Shown: positions 41,614-51,554, numbered from the stretch's first letter. The stretch is DNA of 64,000 bases from JBGPLJ01 sp963826145 (GCA_963826145.1 CAWGVW010000002.1:1-64000), one strand, 5' to 3'. Numbers and translations: made by a program. Notes: a model not told the origin generated them from the sequence alone.

Positions 41614-42069
41614 CTAGTGCATTGGCAGCTTGCCGGTGTCGTTGAAGGGGATCGAGCGCACAAAACCGCTCGCGAGGTCCACCTTGCCGCTCAGACGATA
41701 CTCGATGCTGTCCGCGCCCTTGTCCTTCTTGCCGATGTAGTGCATCAGCGCGCCCGCGAGATTAGTCGTGAGCTGCAGGTCGAATTCCGCCTCGCCATGC
41801 GCCGGCACGACAAAATTCTCGCCCGAAACGCCGTCGCCGAACGGCTCGCCTGCGAGTTCGAGCTTCAAGGTGATCCCGCGTACCGGGAGTTCCCGATCGT
41901 TCGGATTCTGCACGCGCAGCCGCAGCTTGAAGTGCTGCGAAAGGATGTCGCTGTCGAGCAGATCGATCTTGACCACCGAAAGGCGCGGCGACTCGAAATG
42001 GGCGAGTGAACAGCCAGCGATCACCAGCGCGCAAACCGAGACAAAGCCTGTCAATGCAGCGATTCGCAT
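41614..42069 (-). CDS. LEA type 2 (WHy domain) lipoprotein
   Basis: Start ATG at 42069 with GGAGAG upstream. The 151-residue protein has a lipobox (VIAGCSLAH) and a WHy/LEA_2 domain: ESPRLSVVKIDLLDSDILSQ, the FKLRLRVQNPNDRELPVRGI strand with its NPN, and VPAHGEAEFDLQLTTNLA. LEA_2 domains are linked to desiccation and stress protection. It follows malQ by 26 bases and could be the last gene of the glgC operon. Its role there is unclear. Confidence 0.85.
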   Translation of the reverse strand: MRIAALTGFVSVCALVIAGCSLAHFESPRLSVVKIDLLDSDILSQHFKLRLRVQNPNDRELPVRGITLKLELAGEPFGDGVSGENFVVPAHGEAEFDLQLTTNLAGALMHYIGKKDKGADSIEYRLSGKVDLASGFVRSIPFNDTGKLPMH

Positions 42070-42095
42070 GACGATTCTCTCCACGATCGCGATCC

Positions 42096-43574
42096 TCAGG
42101 GTGCGCGCCCGAAGAGCCGGTTGAGTGCGCGCCAGCGTTCGCCGAAGCCCGGCTCGAGCTGCTGCCAGTCAAAGCCCCAGCGCCAGTTGCCTGACGATGT
42201 GCCCGGTGTATTCATCCGTGCCTCCGACCCGAGCGCGAGCAGATCCTGCATCGGCACCACGGCAAGCACTGCTACTGACCCGAGCGCCGCGCGAATCAGG
42301 GCCTCGGGCATATCCGCTGCCGCGCAATGAAAATAGCGATCGACGTGCGAGCGCGTCGGCTCATCAAGCGAGCGATACCACCCGAGCGTCGTGTCGTTGT
42401 CATGCGTGCCGGTATACACGATCGTGCTGCGCTTGTGGTTGTGGGGAAGATACGGGTTCTCGGCCGAGCCATCGAATCCGAACTGCAATATCTTCATGCC
42501 CGGCAAATCGAATTCCTCTCGCAGTGCCACCACCGGCGCCGTGATGATGCCGAGATCTTCCGCGACGAGCGGCATGCCGCCGAGCACGCGCTGCAACCGC
42601 TTCAGCAACTCGCGCCCCGGCGCGGGCACCCACACGCCATCGCGCGCCGTCGCGGCTCCGGCCGGCACACTCCAACCCGCCTCGAGACCGCGAAAGTGGT
42701 CGATGCGCAGCCAGTCGAATCGTCCGAGCTCGGCCGCCACGCGATTGGTCCACCAGCGAAAGCGATCGGCGTGCTGAAAGTCCCAGTCGTAGAGCGGATT
42801 GCCCCAGATCTGGCCGTCCGCTGAGAAATAGTCGGGCGGCACGCCCGCGATCGCCGTCGGCAAGCCGTTGGCGTCGAGGCGAAAGTTTCGACGGTGGAGC
42901 CACGTTTCGACGCTGTCGTGCGCCACGTAGATAGGCAGGTCGCCGAGGAGGCGCACGCTGCGTTCGTTCGCGTAGCGGCGCAGCGCCGCCCATTGCAGCG
43001 AGAAGATGGCCTGCTCGAAAATGATCTGCTCGATCGCGCGGCGACTGCGTCTGCCCGCGGCCTCGAGCGCAGCGCGTTCACGCTCGCGCAACGGTTCGGG
43101 CCAGCGCCACCAGGGTTCGCCGCCCTGCTCTTCCTTCAGGGCCTCGTAGAGCGCGTAGGGCCCGAGCCAGCGTGAATTGTGGCGGCGAAATTCGGTGAGC
43201 TCCGCCTTCTCGAGCTCACTCGCGCGCTTGCGAAATCCGGCCCGCGCCTCAACCCGTTTGCGCGCGTGGAAATCCGTGTCGCTTTCGCCCGCACGCGGCT
43301 CGTCGAGCTCGATCCAGCCGGCATTCGCGAGGGTTTCAAGATCGATGAGCCGAGCGTCCCCTGCGTGATTCGAGCGCGCGAAGTACGGCGACGGATCGGC
43401 GGTCACGGGGCCGACCGGAAGCATCTGCCATACGGAGAAGCCCGCGTCTGTCAGCGTATCCGCGAAGCGTCGCGCGCTCGCGCCGAGTGCCCCGCGCCGC
43501 GCCGCTCCCGGCAGACTCGTGGGATGCAGAAGGACACCGGCGCGGCGCCGTTCGAAGAGATCGGCCGCCATCAT
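42096..43574 (-). CDS. malQ: 4-alpha-glucanotransferase (amylomaltase)
   Basis: The 492-residue protein is a GH77 enzyme: RRAGVLLHPTSLPG at the start, then QMLPVGPVTADPSPYFARSN, GDLPIYVAHDSVETW, RIDHFRGLEAGWSVPAG (with the nucleophile in FDWLRIDHFRG), VAEDLGIITAPV (the acid) and YTGTHDNDTTLGW. It moves glucan chains between molecules. It overlaps the GH57 gene by 4 bases (ATGA type), so glgC, GH57 and malQ form one operon. Confidence 0.95.
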   Translation of the reverse strand: MMAADLFERRRAGVLLHPTSLPGAARRGALGASARRFADTLTDAGFSVWQMLPVGPVTADPSPYFARSNHAGDARLIDLETLANAGWIELDEPRAGESDTDFHARKRVEARAGFRKRASELEKAELTEFRRHNSRWLGPYALYEALKEEQGGEPWWRWPEPLRERERAALEAAGRRSRRAIEQIIFEQAIFSLQWAALRRYANERSVRLLGDLPIYVAHDSVETWLHRRNFRLDANGLPTAIAGVPPDYFSADGQIWGNPLYDWDFQHADRFRWWTNRVAAELGRFDWLRIDHFRGLEAGWSVPAGAATARDGVWVPAPGRELLKRLQRVLGGMPLVAEDLGIITAPVVALREEFDLPGMKILQFGFDGSAENPYLPHNHKRSTIVYTGTHDNDTTLGWYRSLDEPTRSHVDRYFHCAAADMPEALIRAALGSVAVLAVVPMQDLLALGSEARMNTPGTSSGNWRWGFDWQQLEPGFGERWRALNRLFGRAP

Positions 43575-45265
43575 TGTGCCCGGCGCATGACACCGCCCAT
43601 CTCAGGCGCGCCGCCCCCGTGGGCAAACGGCAGCGCCAGGTAGGCCGGCGGTGTTTCGTGCAGCAGGCGATAGAGATTCGTCAGGTGCCGGCGATAAAGC
43701 TCATCGAACGTCGCCACCTGTGCGGCGGGATTCGATTCGCCAAACCACCAGCACCAGTCACTCCCTTCGCACACGGCGAGTTGCCGCTCCACCGCGAGTT
43801 GCTCGGGCGCGCTCAGCTTCGCGGAGCGCACCACCTCGTCGTACTTGCGCTTGGCATCGCACAGCATCTCCCACGCGCGATTCTTGGCGCTCTCGCCAAT
43901 CCAGGTGGTGAACGTCCCATATACCCAGCTGCCGGCGACAAGCGACGGTAGGGCCGCTGCAGGAGCTGAATCGACGCAGCGGGAAAACGTGGTGAGTTCG
44001 AGGCGCGGACTCGCGGCGAGCTGCTCATAGAGCGCCGACAGGAAGAAGTAACCGTTGAACGGGAAGTATTCCCAGGCATTCTCGCCATCCATGATGATCG
44101 CGACGACCCGATCGCTCTCGCCTTCGAAGGAATCGGCCAGCTGTTCGAGGTGACGCGTGAGATTGATGGCGGCGTCGTCGCCGTGCCACTTCGAGTAGCT
44201 GAAGCCGATCAGGTCCGAAAGCTCGTCGCTGCGGAAATAAACGTTGAGGCCGCTGCCGTCGATGCGGTAGCCGCGGTGCAGGTGCGCGGGGTGCTCCGCG
44301 GACGCAAGCTTCAAGCGCGTAAGCGAGTGGCGCAGCACGAGTTCTCCGGTCGCCGCCCAGGAAAATCCGGCCGCAGCGATTGCGCGCAGCGCTGCGTCGC
44401 TGACGGCGCCTTCCGACGGCCAGCAGCCCCGTGGCCGCACGCCGAAGGTCTTTTCGAACTGCGCGATGGCCTCGGCAAGATGCTGGCGCACGCGCTCATC
44501 GCCCCCGGGATACGCTCGCTCGGCCGGCAGCGGAAGGTCGGGCAGAGCGTCGCGGGCGGACTCGAAGTCGAGCAGCAGCGGCAGGATCGGGTGACCAAAG
44601 GGCGTTACCGACAGCTCGACCTTGCCTGCGAGCGCGAGCGACCGATAACGCGGCAGGATGCCGGTCAGGATCTCGCCGATCACTTCGAGGAGCGTGCGCC
44701 GGTCCGTGTCGGTATAGCCACGCTCCTTCTTCATGAGCGCCGCGATGCGCGTATCGCTCTTGCGAATCGACTCACCGAGCCAGCCGAGGTGATACCAGAC
44801 CGCAAGGTCCGCCAGGAACTCGCGCGACACGTAGGCCGCGGACCCAGGCTCGAGCAGCCGCGCCGCGAGCGTTGCGAGCTGGTGGAACGGCGCGAAGCGC
44901 TCAATGACCCGCTCACGATTGACCTTGAGGCAGGCACGCATCAGGTGCTCGCGCGCCACCGGATCCTCCGCAATCCCGGAGGGCGTGAGCGCTGCGAGGA
45001 GCGCGTCCTTGAGCGGCGCGCGATTCATCAGGTGCGCCGTCACCTCCTCGGCACAGGCCTCGAGTTGCAGGAGGAGCACCGGCGAGAAATTCACTACCGC
45101 CTGCGCGCCGGGCACCGTTTCGAGGTGCGCGGCCATGTCGGAGTAATCCTTGATCGCGTGCAGGTAAGTCCAGGGAAGGAGCGACTCGCCGGTTGTCAGG
45201 TCGCGGTATTCGGGCTGGTGCATGTGCCAGCACAGCACCACCTTGAGCCTCGAAGCTTCCGCCAT
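43571..45265 (-). CDS. Glycoside hydrolase family 57 (alpha-amylase-like)
   Basis: The 564-residue protein has the GH57 motifs: VVLCWHMHQPEYRD near the N-terminus, GHPILPLLLDFESA, GCWPSEGAVSDAAL (with the nucleophile region), then VAIIMDGENAWEYFPFNGYF, and SDWCWWFGESN near the C-terminus. GH57 includes amylases, branching enzymes and 4-alpha-glucanotransferases; the type here cannot be settled by eye. The glgC-GH57-malQ order hints at glycogen trimming or remodelling. The stop of glgC and the start here share one base (TGATG). Confidence 0.9.
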   Translation of the reverse strand: MAEASRLKVVLCWHMHQPEYRDLTTGESLLPWTYLHAIKDYSDMAAHLETVPGAQAVVNFSPVLLLQLEACAEEVTAHLMNRAPLKDALLAALTPSGIAEDPVAREHLMRACLKVNRERVIERFAPFHQLATLAARLLEPGSAAYVSREFLADLAVWYHLGWLGESIRKSDTRIAALMKKERGYTDTDRRTLLEVIGEILTGILPRYRSLALAGKVELSVTPFGHPILPLLLDFESARDALPDLPLPAERAYPGGDERVRQHLAEAIAQFEKTFGVRPRGCWPSEGAVSDAALRAIAAAGFSWAATGELVLRHSLTRLKLASAEHPAHLHRGYRIDGSGLNVYFRSDELSDLIGFSYSKWHGDDAAINLTRHLEQLADSFEGESDRVVAIIMDGENAWEYFPFNGYFFLSALYEQLAASPRLELTTFSRCVDSAPAAALPSLVAGSWVYGTFTTWIGESAKNRAWEMLCDAKRKYDEVVRSAKLSAPEQLAVERQLAVCEGSDWCWWFGESNPAAQVATFDELYRRHLTNLYRLLHETPPAYLALPFAHGGGAPEMGGVMRRAQ

Positions 45266-46533
45266 CAGCTGCTATCTCGCAGCATGTCGGCAGTCACAAG
45301 CGCGACGCCCTTCTCGGTGATGTGGAAGCGCTCCGCATCGGCCGCCGCATCCAGCCCGATACGCGTGCCGTCCGGGATCTCGCAGCCCTCGTCGATGATG
45401 GCGCGATGGATGATGCAGTCCTTGCCGATGTCGACGTCGGGCAGGACGACCGCGCGCTCGACGTGGCTGCGCTCATCGATGCGCACGCTCGAGAAGAGGA
45501 GCGACTGCGAAACGTAGGCGCCCGAAATGATGCAGCCGGCAGACACCATCGAATTCACGGCCATGCCGCGCCGTCCTTCCTCGTCGAGCACGAATTTTGC
45601 CGGCGGACGCTGGCCGGGGTGCGACCAGATCGGCCACACCTCATCGTAGATGTTGAGTTCGGGCGAGGTGTGCACGAGCTCCAGGTTCGCTTCGTAGAAA
45701 GCATCGATGGTACCGACGTCGCGCCAGTAGTTCTGTGCGCGCGTGCGCACGTCCTGGAACGGATAGGCGAACACCTGCAGCTTGTCGATCGCCGAAGGAA
45801 TAATACTCTTGCCGAAATCGTGCACCGACCCCGCATTGGCTGCGTCTTCATTGAGGAGCCGTTCGAGGAGCCGCGTGTTGAAAACGTAGATGCCCATCGA
45901 GGCGAGGGCCAGATGATCGCGGCCGGCGATCGGATCCGGGTTCTGCGGCTTTTCGGTGAAGCGCGTGACGCGATTCCATTCGGTCGCAGTAAGCACGCCG
46001 AATTCGCGCGCGGTCTCGCGCGGCACTTCGACTACGCCCACCGTGATGTCCGCACTCTTCTCGACGTGGTAGGCGATCATCGGACCGTAGTCCATCTTGT
46101 AGATATGATCGCCCGCGAGGATCAGCACGTGCTTCGGACGCTGCTCCTTGATGAGATTCAGGTTCTGGTACACGCAGTCAGCGGTGCCGCGATACCAGCT
46201 CTCGCCGATCTGCTGCTGCGCCGGAATGATCTCGCAGAATTCGCCGAACTCGCCCCGGAGGTACCCCCACCCGCGGTGCACGTGCTGGATCAGCGAGTGA
46301 GCCTTGTACTGCGTCATCACGTACATCTGGCGGATGCCGGAGTTGACGCAGTTCGACAGCACGAAATCGACGATGCGGAAGCGCCCGCCGAAGGGAGTTG
46401 CCGGCTTGCAGCGGTTCGCGGTGAGGGACTTCAGCCGCTCGCCTCGCCCGCCCGCCATGACTACCGCGAGCGTGCCGCTCGTGAGTCTGCTGACGTAGCG
46501 CCCGGAGGATGCCCGCGCGGGTTGCTTTGCCAT
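45265..46533 (-). CDS. glgC: Glucose-1-phosphate adenylyltransferase
   Basis: The 422-residue protein is GlgC: LAVVMAGGRGERLKSLTANR (nucleotide loop), CKPATPFGGRFRIVDFVLSN, YRGTADCVYQNL, ILAGDHIYKMDYGPMI, then a left-handed helix C-terminus with NSMVSAGCIISGAYVSQSLL. It makes ADP-glucose from glucose-1-phosphate and ATP for GlgA. It leads the operon with GH57 and malQ, and is divergent from glgB with only 86 bases between, where promoters for both should lie. Start chosen is MAKQPARASSG. Confidence 0.96.
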   Translation of the reverse strand: MAKQPARASSGRYVSRLTSGTLAVVMAGGRGERLKSLTANRCKPATPFGGRFRIVDFVLSNCVNSGIRQMYVMTQYKAHSLIQHVHRGWGYLRGEFGEFCEIIPAQQQIGESWYRGTADCVYQNLNLIKEQRPKHVLILAGDHIYKMDYGPMIAYHVEKSADITVGVVEVPRETAREFGVLTATEWNRVTRFTEKPQNPDPIAGRDHLALASMGIYVFNTRLLERLLNEDAANAGSVHDFGKSIIPSAIDKLQVFAYPFQDVRTRAQNYWRDVGTIDAFYEANLELVHTSPELNIYDEVWPIWSHPGQRPPAKFVLDEEGRRGMAVNSMVSAGCIISGAYVSQSLLFSSVRIDERSHVERAVVLPDVDIGKDCIIHRAIIDEGCEIPDGTRIGLDAAADAERFHITEKGVALVTADMLRDSS

Positions 46534-46619
46534 GTGCCACCGCTTCTCGTTTGACTCTATGTTACAGGGGCAGACTGCCGCTGCAATGGCTGGCGTCGCC
46601 GGGGTATTCTTCGGTGGTA

Positions 46620-48806
46620 ATGACCCCCAGGCTCACCGCTCTCCTTGCCAGCCTCGATGCGGACCTCAAACGGATCGCCGAGGCAAGGCATCACCATCCG
46701 GGCGCCATCCTCGGTCGGCACGAGTTCCGTGGCGAGGACATCGTCATCCTGTATCTGCCGGGGACGGCGAGCGTGCGCCTCGACAATCGCCATGAGGTCG
46801 AGCGGCTTGGCACGACCGATTTTTTCGTCTGGAGCGGTCGCCGCGACCATTTGGCACAGCACTACCTTGTGGGCTGGACCGACGGTCGCGGCGGGTCCGG
46901 CGAGTTCTACGATCCGTATTCCTTCGCGCCGGTGCCGGACAGCGACGGGGTCGCACGATTTGCCGGCGGTGCGTCAACGGACGCGTGGCGGATGCTGGGT
47001 GCGCACATAACGGCGATCGACGGCGTGTGGGGCGTGCTCTTCACGGTCTGGGCCCCGAATGCCGAGCGCGTGAGCGCGGTCGGCGACTTCAATCGCTGGG
47101 ACGGCCGCCGGCATCCACTGGATGTGCATGGTTCGAGCGGGCTTTGGACACTATTCGTCCCGGGCCTTGGCGCCGGCACTGTCTACAAGTACGAGATCCG
47201 CAACCGCGACAACGGCACGGTGCACCTGAAGACCGATCCGTACGGCCGCCGGTTCGAAGTGCGGCCGGGCAACGCCGCAATTGTGGTGGCGCCGGTGAGC
47301 TATGGCTGGGGCGACGCTGCGTGGCGCGCACGGCGAGAAAAGCACGACTGGCTGCACGCTCCGATGTCCGTGTACGAGGTGCACCTTGGCTCCTGGCGTC
47401 GGACGAATGAGGGCGGCTTCCTCAACTACCGCGAACTCGCACATGAGCTCGTGCCCTACGTAAAGGGTCTCGGCTTCACGCACATCGAACTGCTGCCGGT
47501 CACCGAACATCCGCTCGACGACTCCTGGGGTTACCAGGCAACCGGCTACTTCGCGGCGACGAGCCGCCATGGCAGCCCGGATGATCTGCGCTATTTCGTC
47601 GACCATTGCCACCAGAACGGCATCGGCGTGCTGCTCGACTGGGTGCCCGCGCATTTTCCGCGCGATGCGCATGCACTCGCGAATTTCGACGGCGGCGCGC
47701 TCTACGAATATTCCGATCCGCGCAAGGCCGAACATCCGGACTGGGGCACGCTCGTATTCGACTATGCCCGCAAGGAAGTGCGGTCGTTTCTCGTTTCAAG
47801 CGCCTGTTTCTGGCTCGGCGAGTTTCACTTCGACGGCCTGCGCGTCGATGCGGTCGCGTCGATGCTCTTCCTCGATTTCAGCAAGCGCGGCGACACCTTC
47901 GTGCCGAACGAGCACGGCGGCAACCAGAATCTCGAGGCCATCGAATTCCTGCGGCTCCTGAACAGCATCACGCACGAGCGCTTCCCGGGCACGGTTACCG
48001 TCGCGGAAGAATCGAGCGAGTGGCCGCTCGTCAGCCGTCCGGTCTCCGACGGTGGGCTCGGCTTCAGCATGAAATGGAACATGGGCTGGATGCACGACAC
48101 GCTGAAGTACTTCGCCGAAGACCCGCTCTATCGCACGCATCATCACGACAAGCTCACTTTCGGCCTCGTGTATACGTACAGCGAGAATTTCCTGCTGCCT
48201 TTCTCGCACGATGAGGTCGTGCACCTCAAGCGCTCGCTCCTCGCGAAGATGCCTGGCGACAGCTGGCAGCAGTTCGCGAACTTGAGGCTCCTGCTCGCCT
48301 ACCAGTGGACCTATCCGGCAAAGAAGCTGCTCTTCATGGGCGGCGAGTTTGGCCAGACGACGGAGTGGAATTTTCGCGTCGCGCTGCCCCGCTATCTGGC
48401 GGAGGAACCGGCGCATGCGGGCGTGCAGAAGCTCGTTGCCGACCTCAACCGGCTGTACGTCGGCTCGGCCGCGCTCCACCGCTTCGACTTCGAACCGCAA
48501 GGGTTTCGCTGGATCGACTGCGACGACCGCCTGAATTCCGTGATCTGCTACGAGCGGCGCGCGGGCGAGGAAGTGTTCGTCGTCGTGCTCAACTTCACGC
48601 CGGTGCCGCGCTACGACTATCGCATCGGAGTGCCGAAAGGCGGCCGCTACCGCGAGATCCTGAACACCGATTCCGAATACTACGGCGGCAGCAACGTCGG
48701 CAATCTCGCCGAAATCCACGCAGTCGAGCAAGCGCTGATGAGCCGGCCGTTCTCGATCTCGCTGACGCTACCGCCGCTCGCGGCCGTCATCCTGAAGCCG
48801 AACTAG
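46620..48806 (+). CDS. glgB: 1,4-alpha-glucan branching enzyme
   Basis: Start ATG at 46620 gives a 728-residue protein, the normal GlgB size. It has the CBM48 domain (VWGVLFTVWAPNAERVSAVG), then the GH13 core: WGYQATGYFAATSRHGSPDD, FHFDGLRVDAVASMLFLDF (nucleophile), VTVAEESSEWPLVSRPV (acid), and LLPFSHDEVVHLKRSL. It adds alpha-1,6 branches to the chains made by GlgA. The stop shares the palindrome CTAG (48803-48806) with the convergent glgP stop. Confidence 0.96.
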   Translation: MTPRLTALLASLDADLKRIAEARHHHPGAILGRHEFRGEDIVILYLPGTASVRLDNRHEVERLGTTDFFVWSGRRDHLAQHYLVGWTDGRGGSGEFYDPYSFAPVPDSDGVARFAGGASTDAWRMLGAHITAIDGVWGVLFTVWAPNAERVSAVGDFNRWDGRRHPLDVHGSSGLWTLFVPGLGAGTVYKYEIRNRDNGTVHLKTDPYGRRFEVRPGNAAIVVAPVSYGWGDAAWRARREKHDWLHAPMSVYEVHLGSWRRTNEGGFLNYRELAHELVPYVKGLGFTHIELLPVTEHPLDDSWGYQATGYFAATSRHGSPDDLRYFVDHCHQNGIGVLLDWVPAHFPRDAHALANFDGGALYEYSDPRKAEHPDWGTLVFDYARKEVRSFLVSSACFWLGEFHFDGLRVDAVASMLFLDFSKRGDTFVPNEHGGNQNLEAIEFLRLLNSITHERFPGTVTVAEESSEWPLVSRPVSDGGLGFSMKWNMGWMHDTLKYFAEDPLYRTHHHDKLTFGLVYTYSENFLLPFSHDEVVHLKRSLLAKMPGDSWQQFANLRLLLAYQWTYPAKKLLFMGGEFGQTTEWNFRVALPRYLAEEPAHAGVQKLVADLNRLYVGSAALHRFDFEPQGFRWIDCDDRLNSVICYERRAGEEVFVVVLNFTPVPRYDYRIGVPKGGRYREILNTDSEYYGGSNVGNLAEIHAVEQALMSRPFSISLTLPPLAAVILKPN

Positions 48807-51388
48807 AGCCACTTCATCAGGCCGAGTTCGTGGGGGTGGCTCAGGAGTTCGTGCTTCGGCACGACGCGGATCCTGATGGAGAGCTGGCCGCTCCACGGCG
48901 GCAGCGCGTCTAGGGCGAAGACGTGGCCTTGCGGCACGGTCTCGCCGGTCGCGCGCAGGGATTCGCGGCCGACCGAGGGCGCCGCGTTGTACGAGGTGTA
49001 GAGCGGGGACTCGACCGGCGCAGACGGGAGCGTGCGCGTCATCACGGCTTCGACGTTCACATCCTGCGGCGTCAGTCCGTCGAGATCGACGGCAACGCGA
49101 AACCGCAAGCGCTCCCCCACCGGCATCCGCTGCGGCAGGTCCGACAGCCGATGCACGGAAACCTTCGGCCAAGCCGTGGCAATAGTCGCTTTCCACGAAG
49201 CTAGCGCACGCGCTCCTGCGCCGCGCTCGGCGCCGAGCCTACGGCCCTGGCGTGCGGCTGGCCGGTAAATGCCTTCGACGTAGTTCTCGAGCACGCGCCG
49301 CATGTTGAAGTGCGGAATGATCGTCGACATTGCACGCTTCGAGCGGCGCACCCACTCCGGCGAGTAGCCATCGGCGTTGCGTGCGTAGTAGAGGGGAATC
49401 ACCTCGTCCTGTAGAAGTTCGTACAGCGACTGCGCATCATCGCGGTCGCGAGCGCCGGTGTCCTGCGCGAGCGAGCCGACGATGCCCCAGCCGTTATTGC
49501 CGTCGAAGGCCTCCGCCCACCAGCCGTCGAGAATGCTGAGGTTCAACGTGCCGTTGATCGCCGCCTTGATGCCAGACGTGCCGCTTGCTTCGAGCGAGGA
49601 GATCGGGTTGTTGAGCCAGACATCGACGCCCGCGACCATCATGCGCGCGAGGCCCATGTCGTAGTCCTCGATGAAGATCACGTGCCCGAGGAACTCCGGG
49701 TTCAGGCTCATCGCCTTGACTTCGCGCAGCACGCGCTTCGCGGGTTCGTCCGCGGGATGCGCCTTGCCGGCGAACAGGAACACCACGGGCCTCGTGCTGC
49801 CGTCGATGATTTCCTTCAGCCACGCGAGATCGGAGAACGCGAGCGTCGCGCGCTTGTAGGTCGCAAAGCGCCGTGCGAAGCCGATCGTCAGCACGTCCGG
49901 CCGGTCGGGATTCAGGTAGCGCGTCAGGCGACGGAAGTGGGCATCGCCGACTCCTGCCCGGCGGCTCTCGCGCTGCAGCCGCTCGTGCATGCGGCCCAGC
50001 ATTTCCGCCTTGATCTCCTGGCGCTTGCTCCAGTACACAGGGTCCGCGATTTCATCGACCCGCTGCCAGAATTCGGGGTCCGTCATGCGGTCGCGCCAGT
50101 GCTCGCCCAGCGTCACGTCGAAGAATTCCGCCCAGGCCTGATAGAGAAACGTCGGCACGTGCACGCCGTTCGTGACGTACGCGACGGGATTCTCATCCGG
50201 CGTCACCTCCGGCCAGTGGTCCGCGCAGATGCGCTTCGACACCGCGCCATGGATCCGGCTCACGCCGTTGCAGTGACGCGAGCCGTTCAACGCGAGCCGG
50301 GTCATGTTGAAGCCAGGCTGCTTGCCGCCCGGCGAGCGGCCGAGCGCCATGAGCGCCTCGGCATTGACCTTGAGATCCGTCAGGAACGGCTCGAGATGGG
50401 CAAGCGTCAGTTCCTGGCTGAAAACGTCATGGCCCGCGGCCACCGGCGTGTGCGTCGTGAATACGCACTGCGCCGAAGTGGCTTCGTGGGCCGCCGCAAA
50501 ATCAAGGCCCGCTGCCATCTGCTCGCGCATCAGCTCGAGGACCATGAACGCGGCGTGGCCCTCGTTGATGTGCCATACGGCCGGGGCAAGATTGAGCGCG
50601 CGGAGCGCCCGCACGCCGCCAACGCCAAGCAGGAGCTCCTGCTGGATGCGCACCTGCTCGTCGCCCCCATAGAGCTTGTAGGTGATCTCGCGGTCCGGCT
50701 TGCTGTTCTCATCGACGTTGCTGTCGAGGAGGTAAACGGAAACGCGTCCGACGGTCGCGCGCCATATGCGCAGCTCGACCGCGCGCTTCGGCATCGGGCA
50801 GCGCACGCGGATTTCCTTGCCGTCCGCGCCGAACACGAGCTCGACGGGCAGGTCGTAGTGATCGAAGTCGCGATAGGTCGCGACCTGGTAGCCATCGGCA
50901 TCGAGCGTCTGGGTGAAATAGCCCTGCCGATAGAGAAGGCCGACCGCGACGAAGGCGAGCCCGATGTCGCTTGCGGTCTTGCAGTGATCGCCCGCGAGAA
51001 TGCCGAGGCCGCCCGAATACATGGGAAAGCTTTCGTGAAATCCGTACTCGGCGCAGAAATACGCGACAAGGTCGCCCGCATCGAGCTGCACACGGCTGCT
51101 GTGCTGGGTGTCCGTGCGATAGCTGTCGAAGCCCGCGAGCACCTGGCGGTAGCGTTCGAGGTATGCCGCGTCGTCCGCCGCCCGATCGAGCGTCGCCTGG
51201 TCCACGCAGCGCAGGAAGAGCTTCGGATTGCCGCTCACGCGCTTCCAGAGCTCGCCGTCGAGCCGGAAGAAGAGCGCCCGCGTCGGGCGGTGCCAGGAAA
51301 ATCTCAGGTTGCTTGCGAGTTCTTCCAGTCGTGCAATCGCCGGAGGAAGGACCGCATTGACTTCAAGGGGAAAAGACGCGCCGGTCAT
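48803..51388 (-). CDS. glgP: Glycogen/alpha-glucan phosphorylase
   Basis: The 861-residue protein is a GT35 alpha-glucan phosphorylase of the type that starts with a DUF3417 domain (ARLEELASNLRFSWHRPTRA). It has YFCAEYGFHESFPMYSGGLG, HINEGHAAFMVLELMREQ, TGFARRFATYKRA-like IGFARRFATYKRATLAFSDL and the PLP-binding region NPISSLEASGTSGIKAAING. It releases glucose-1-phosphate from glycogen by phosphorolysis. The C-terminal 100 residues are a beta-rich extension. Confidence 0.95.
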   Translation of the reverse strand: MTGASFPLEVNAVLPPAIARLEELASNLRFSWHRPTRALFFRLDGELWKRVSGNPKLFLRCVDQATLDRAADDAAYLERYRQVLAGFDSYRTDTQHSSRVQLDAGDLVAYFCAEYGFHESFPMYSGGLGILAGDHCKTASDIGLAFVAVGLLYRQGYFTQTLDADGYQVATYRDFDHYDLPVELVFGADGKEIRVRCPMPKRAVELRIWRATVGRVSVYLLDSNVDENSKPDREITYKLYGGDEQVRIQQELLLGVGGVRALRALNLAPAVWHINEGHAAFMVLELMREQMAAGLDFAAAHEATSAQCVFTTHTPVAAGHDVFSQELTLAHLEPFLTDLKVNAEALMALGRSPGGKQPGFNMTRLALNGSRHCNGVSRIHGAVSKRICADHWPEVTPDENPVAYVTNGVHVPTFLYQAWAEFFDVTLGEHWRDRMTDPEFWQRVDEIADPVYWSKRQEIKAEMLGRMHERLQRESRRAGVGDAHFRRLTRYLNPDRPDVLTIGFARRFATYKRATLAFSDLAWLKEIIDGSTRPVVFLFAGKAHPADEPAKRVLREVKAMSLNPEFLGHVIFIEDYDMGLARMMVAGVDVWLNNPISSLEASGTSGIKAAINGTLNLSILDGWWAEAFDGNNGWGIVGSLAQDTGARDRDDAQSLYELLQDEVIPLYYARNADGYSPEWVRRSKRAMSTIIPHFNMRRVLENYVEGIYRPAARQGRRLGAERGAGARALASWKATIATAWPKVSVHRLSDLPQRMPVGERLRFRVAVDLDGLTPQDVNVEAVMTRTLPSAPVESPLYTSYNAAPSVGRESLRATGETVPQGHVFALDALPPWSGQLSIRIRVVPKHELLSHPHELGLMKWL

Positions 51389-51526
51389 CGTTCGCTTTCG
51401 AGTAGTGGGCTCAATTTAAAAGGCGCGAGAGTCTAGCATCGGTCGAACACCGGACCCGATCTGTGCGACCCGCGCCGCTTACCGGTGAAAAAGCGATTCA
51501 GATCCGCAAAACACTAGTAAAAAGTA

Positions 51527-51554
51527 TTGACTAGTAATAACAAGATAGTATTAT
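51527..51554 (+). promoter_or_regulatory. Sigma-70-type promoter of the padR gene, with ACTAGT motifs
   Basis: TTGACT (51527-51532), a 16-base spacer and TATTAT (51549-51554) match a sigma-70 promoter, 35 bases before the PadR ATG. ACTAGT occurs twice (51513-51518 and 51530-51535), overlapping the -35 region, a possible operator. The surrounding stretch is AT-rich, unlike the rest of the window. Confidence 0.6.
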
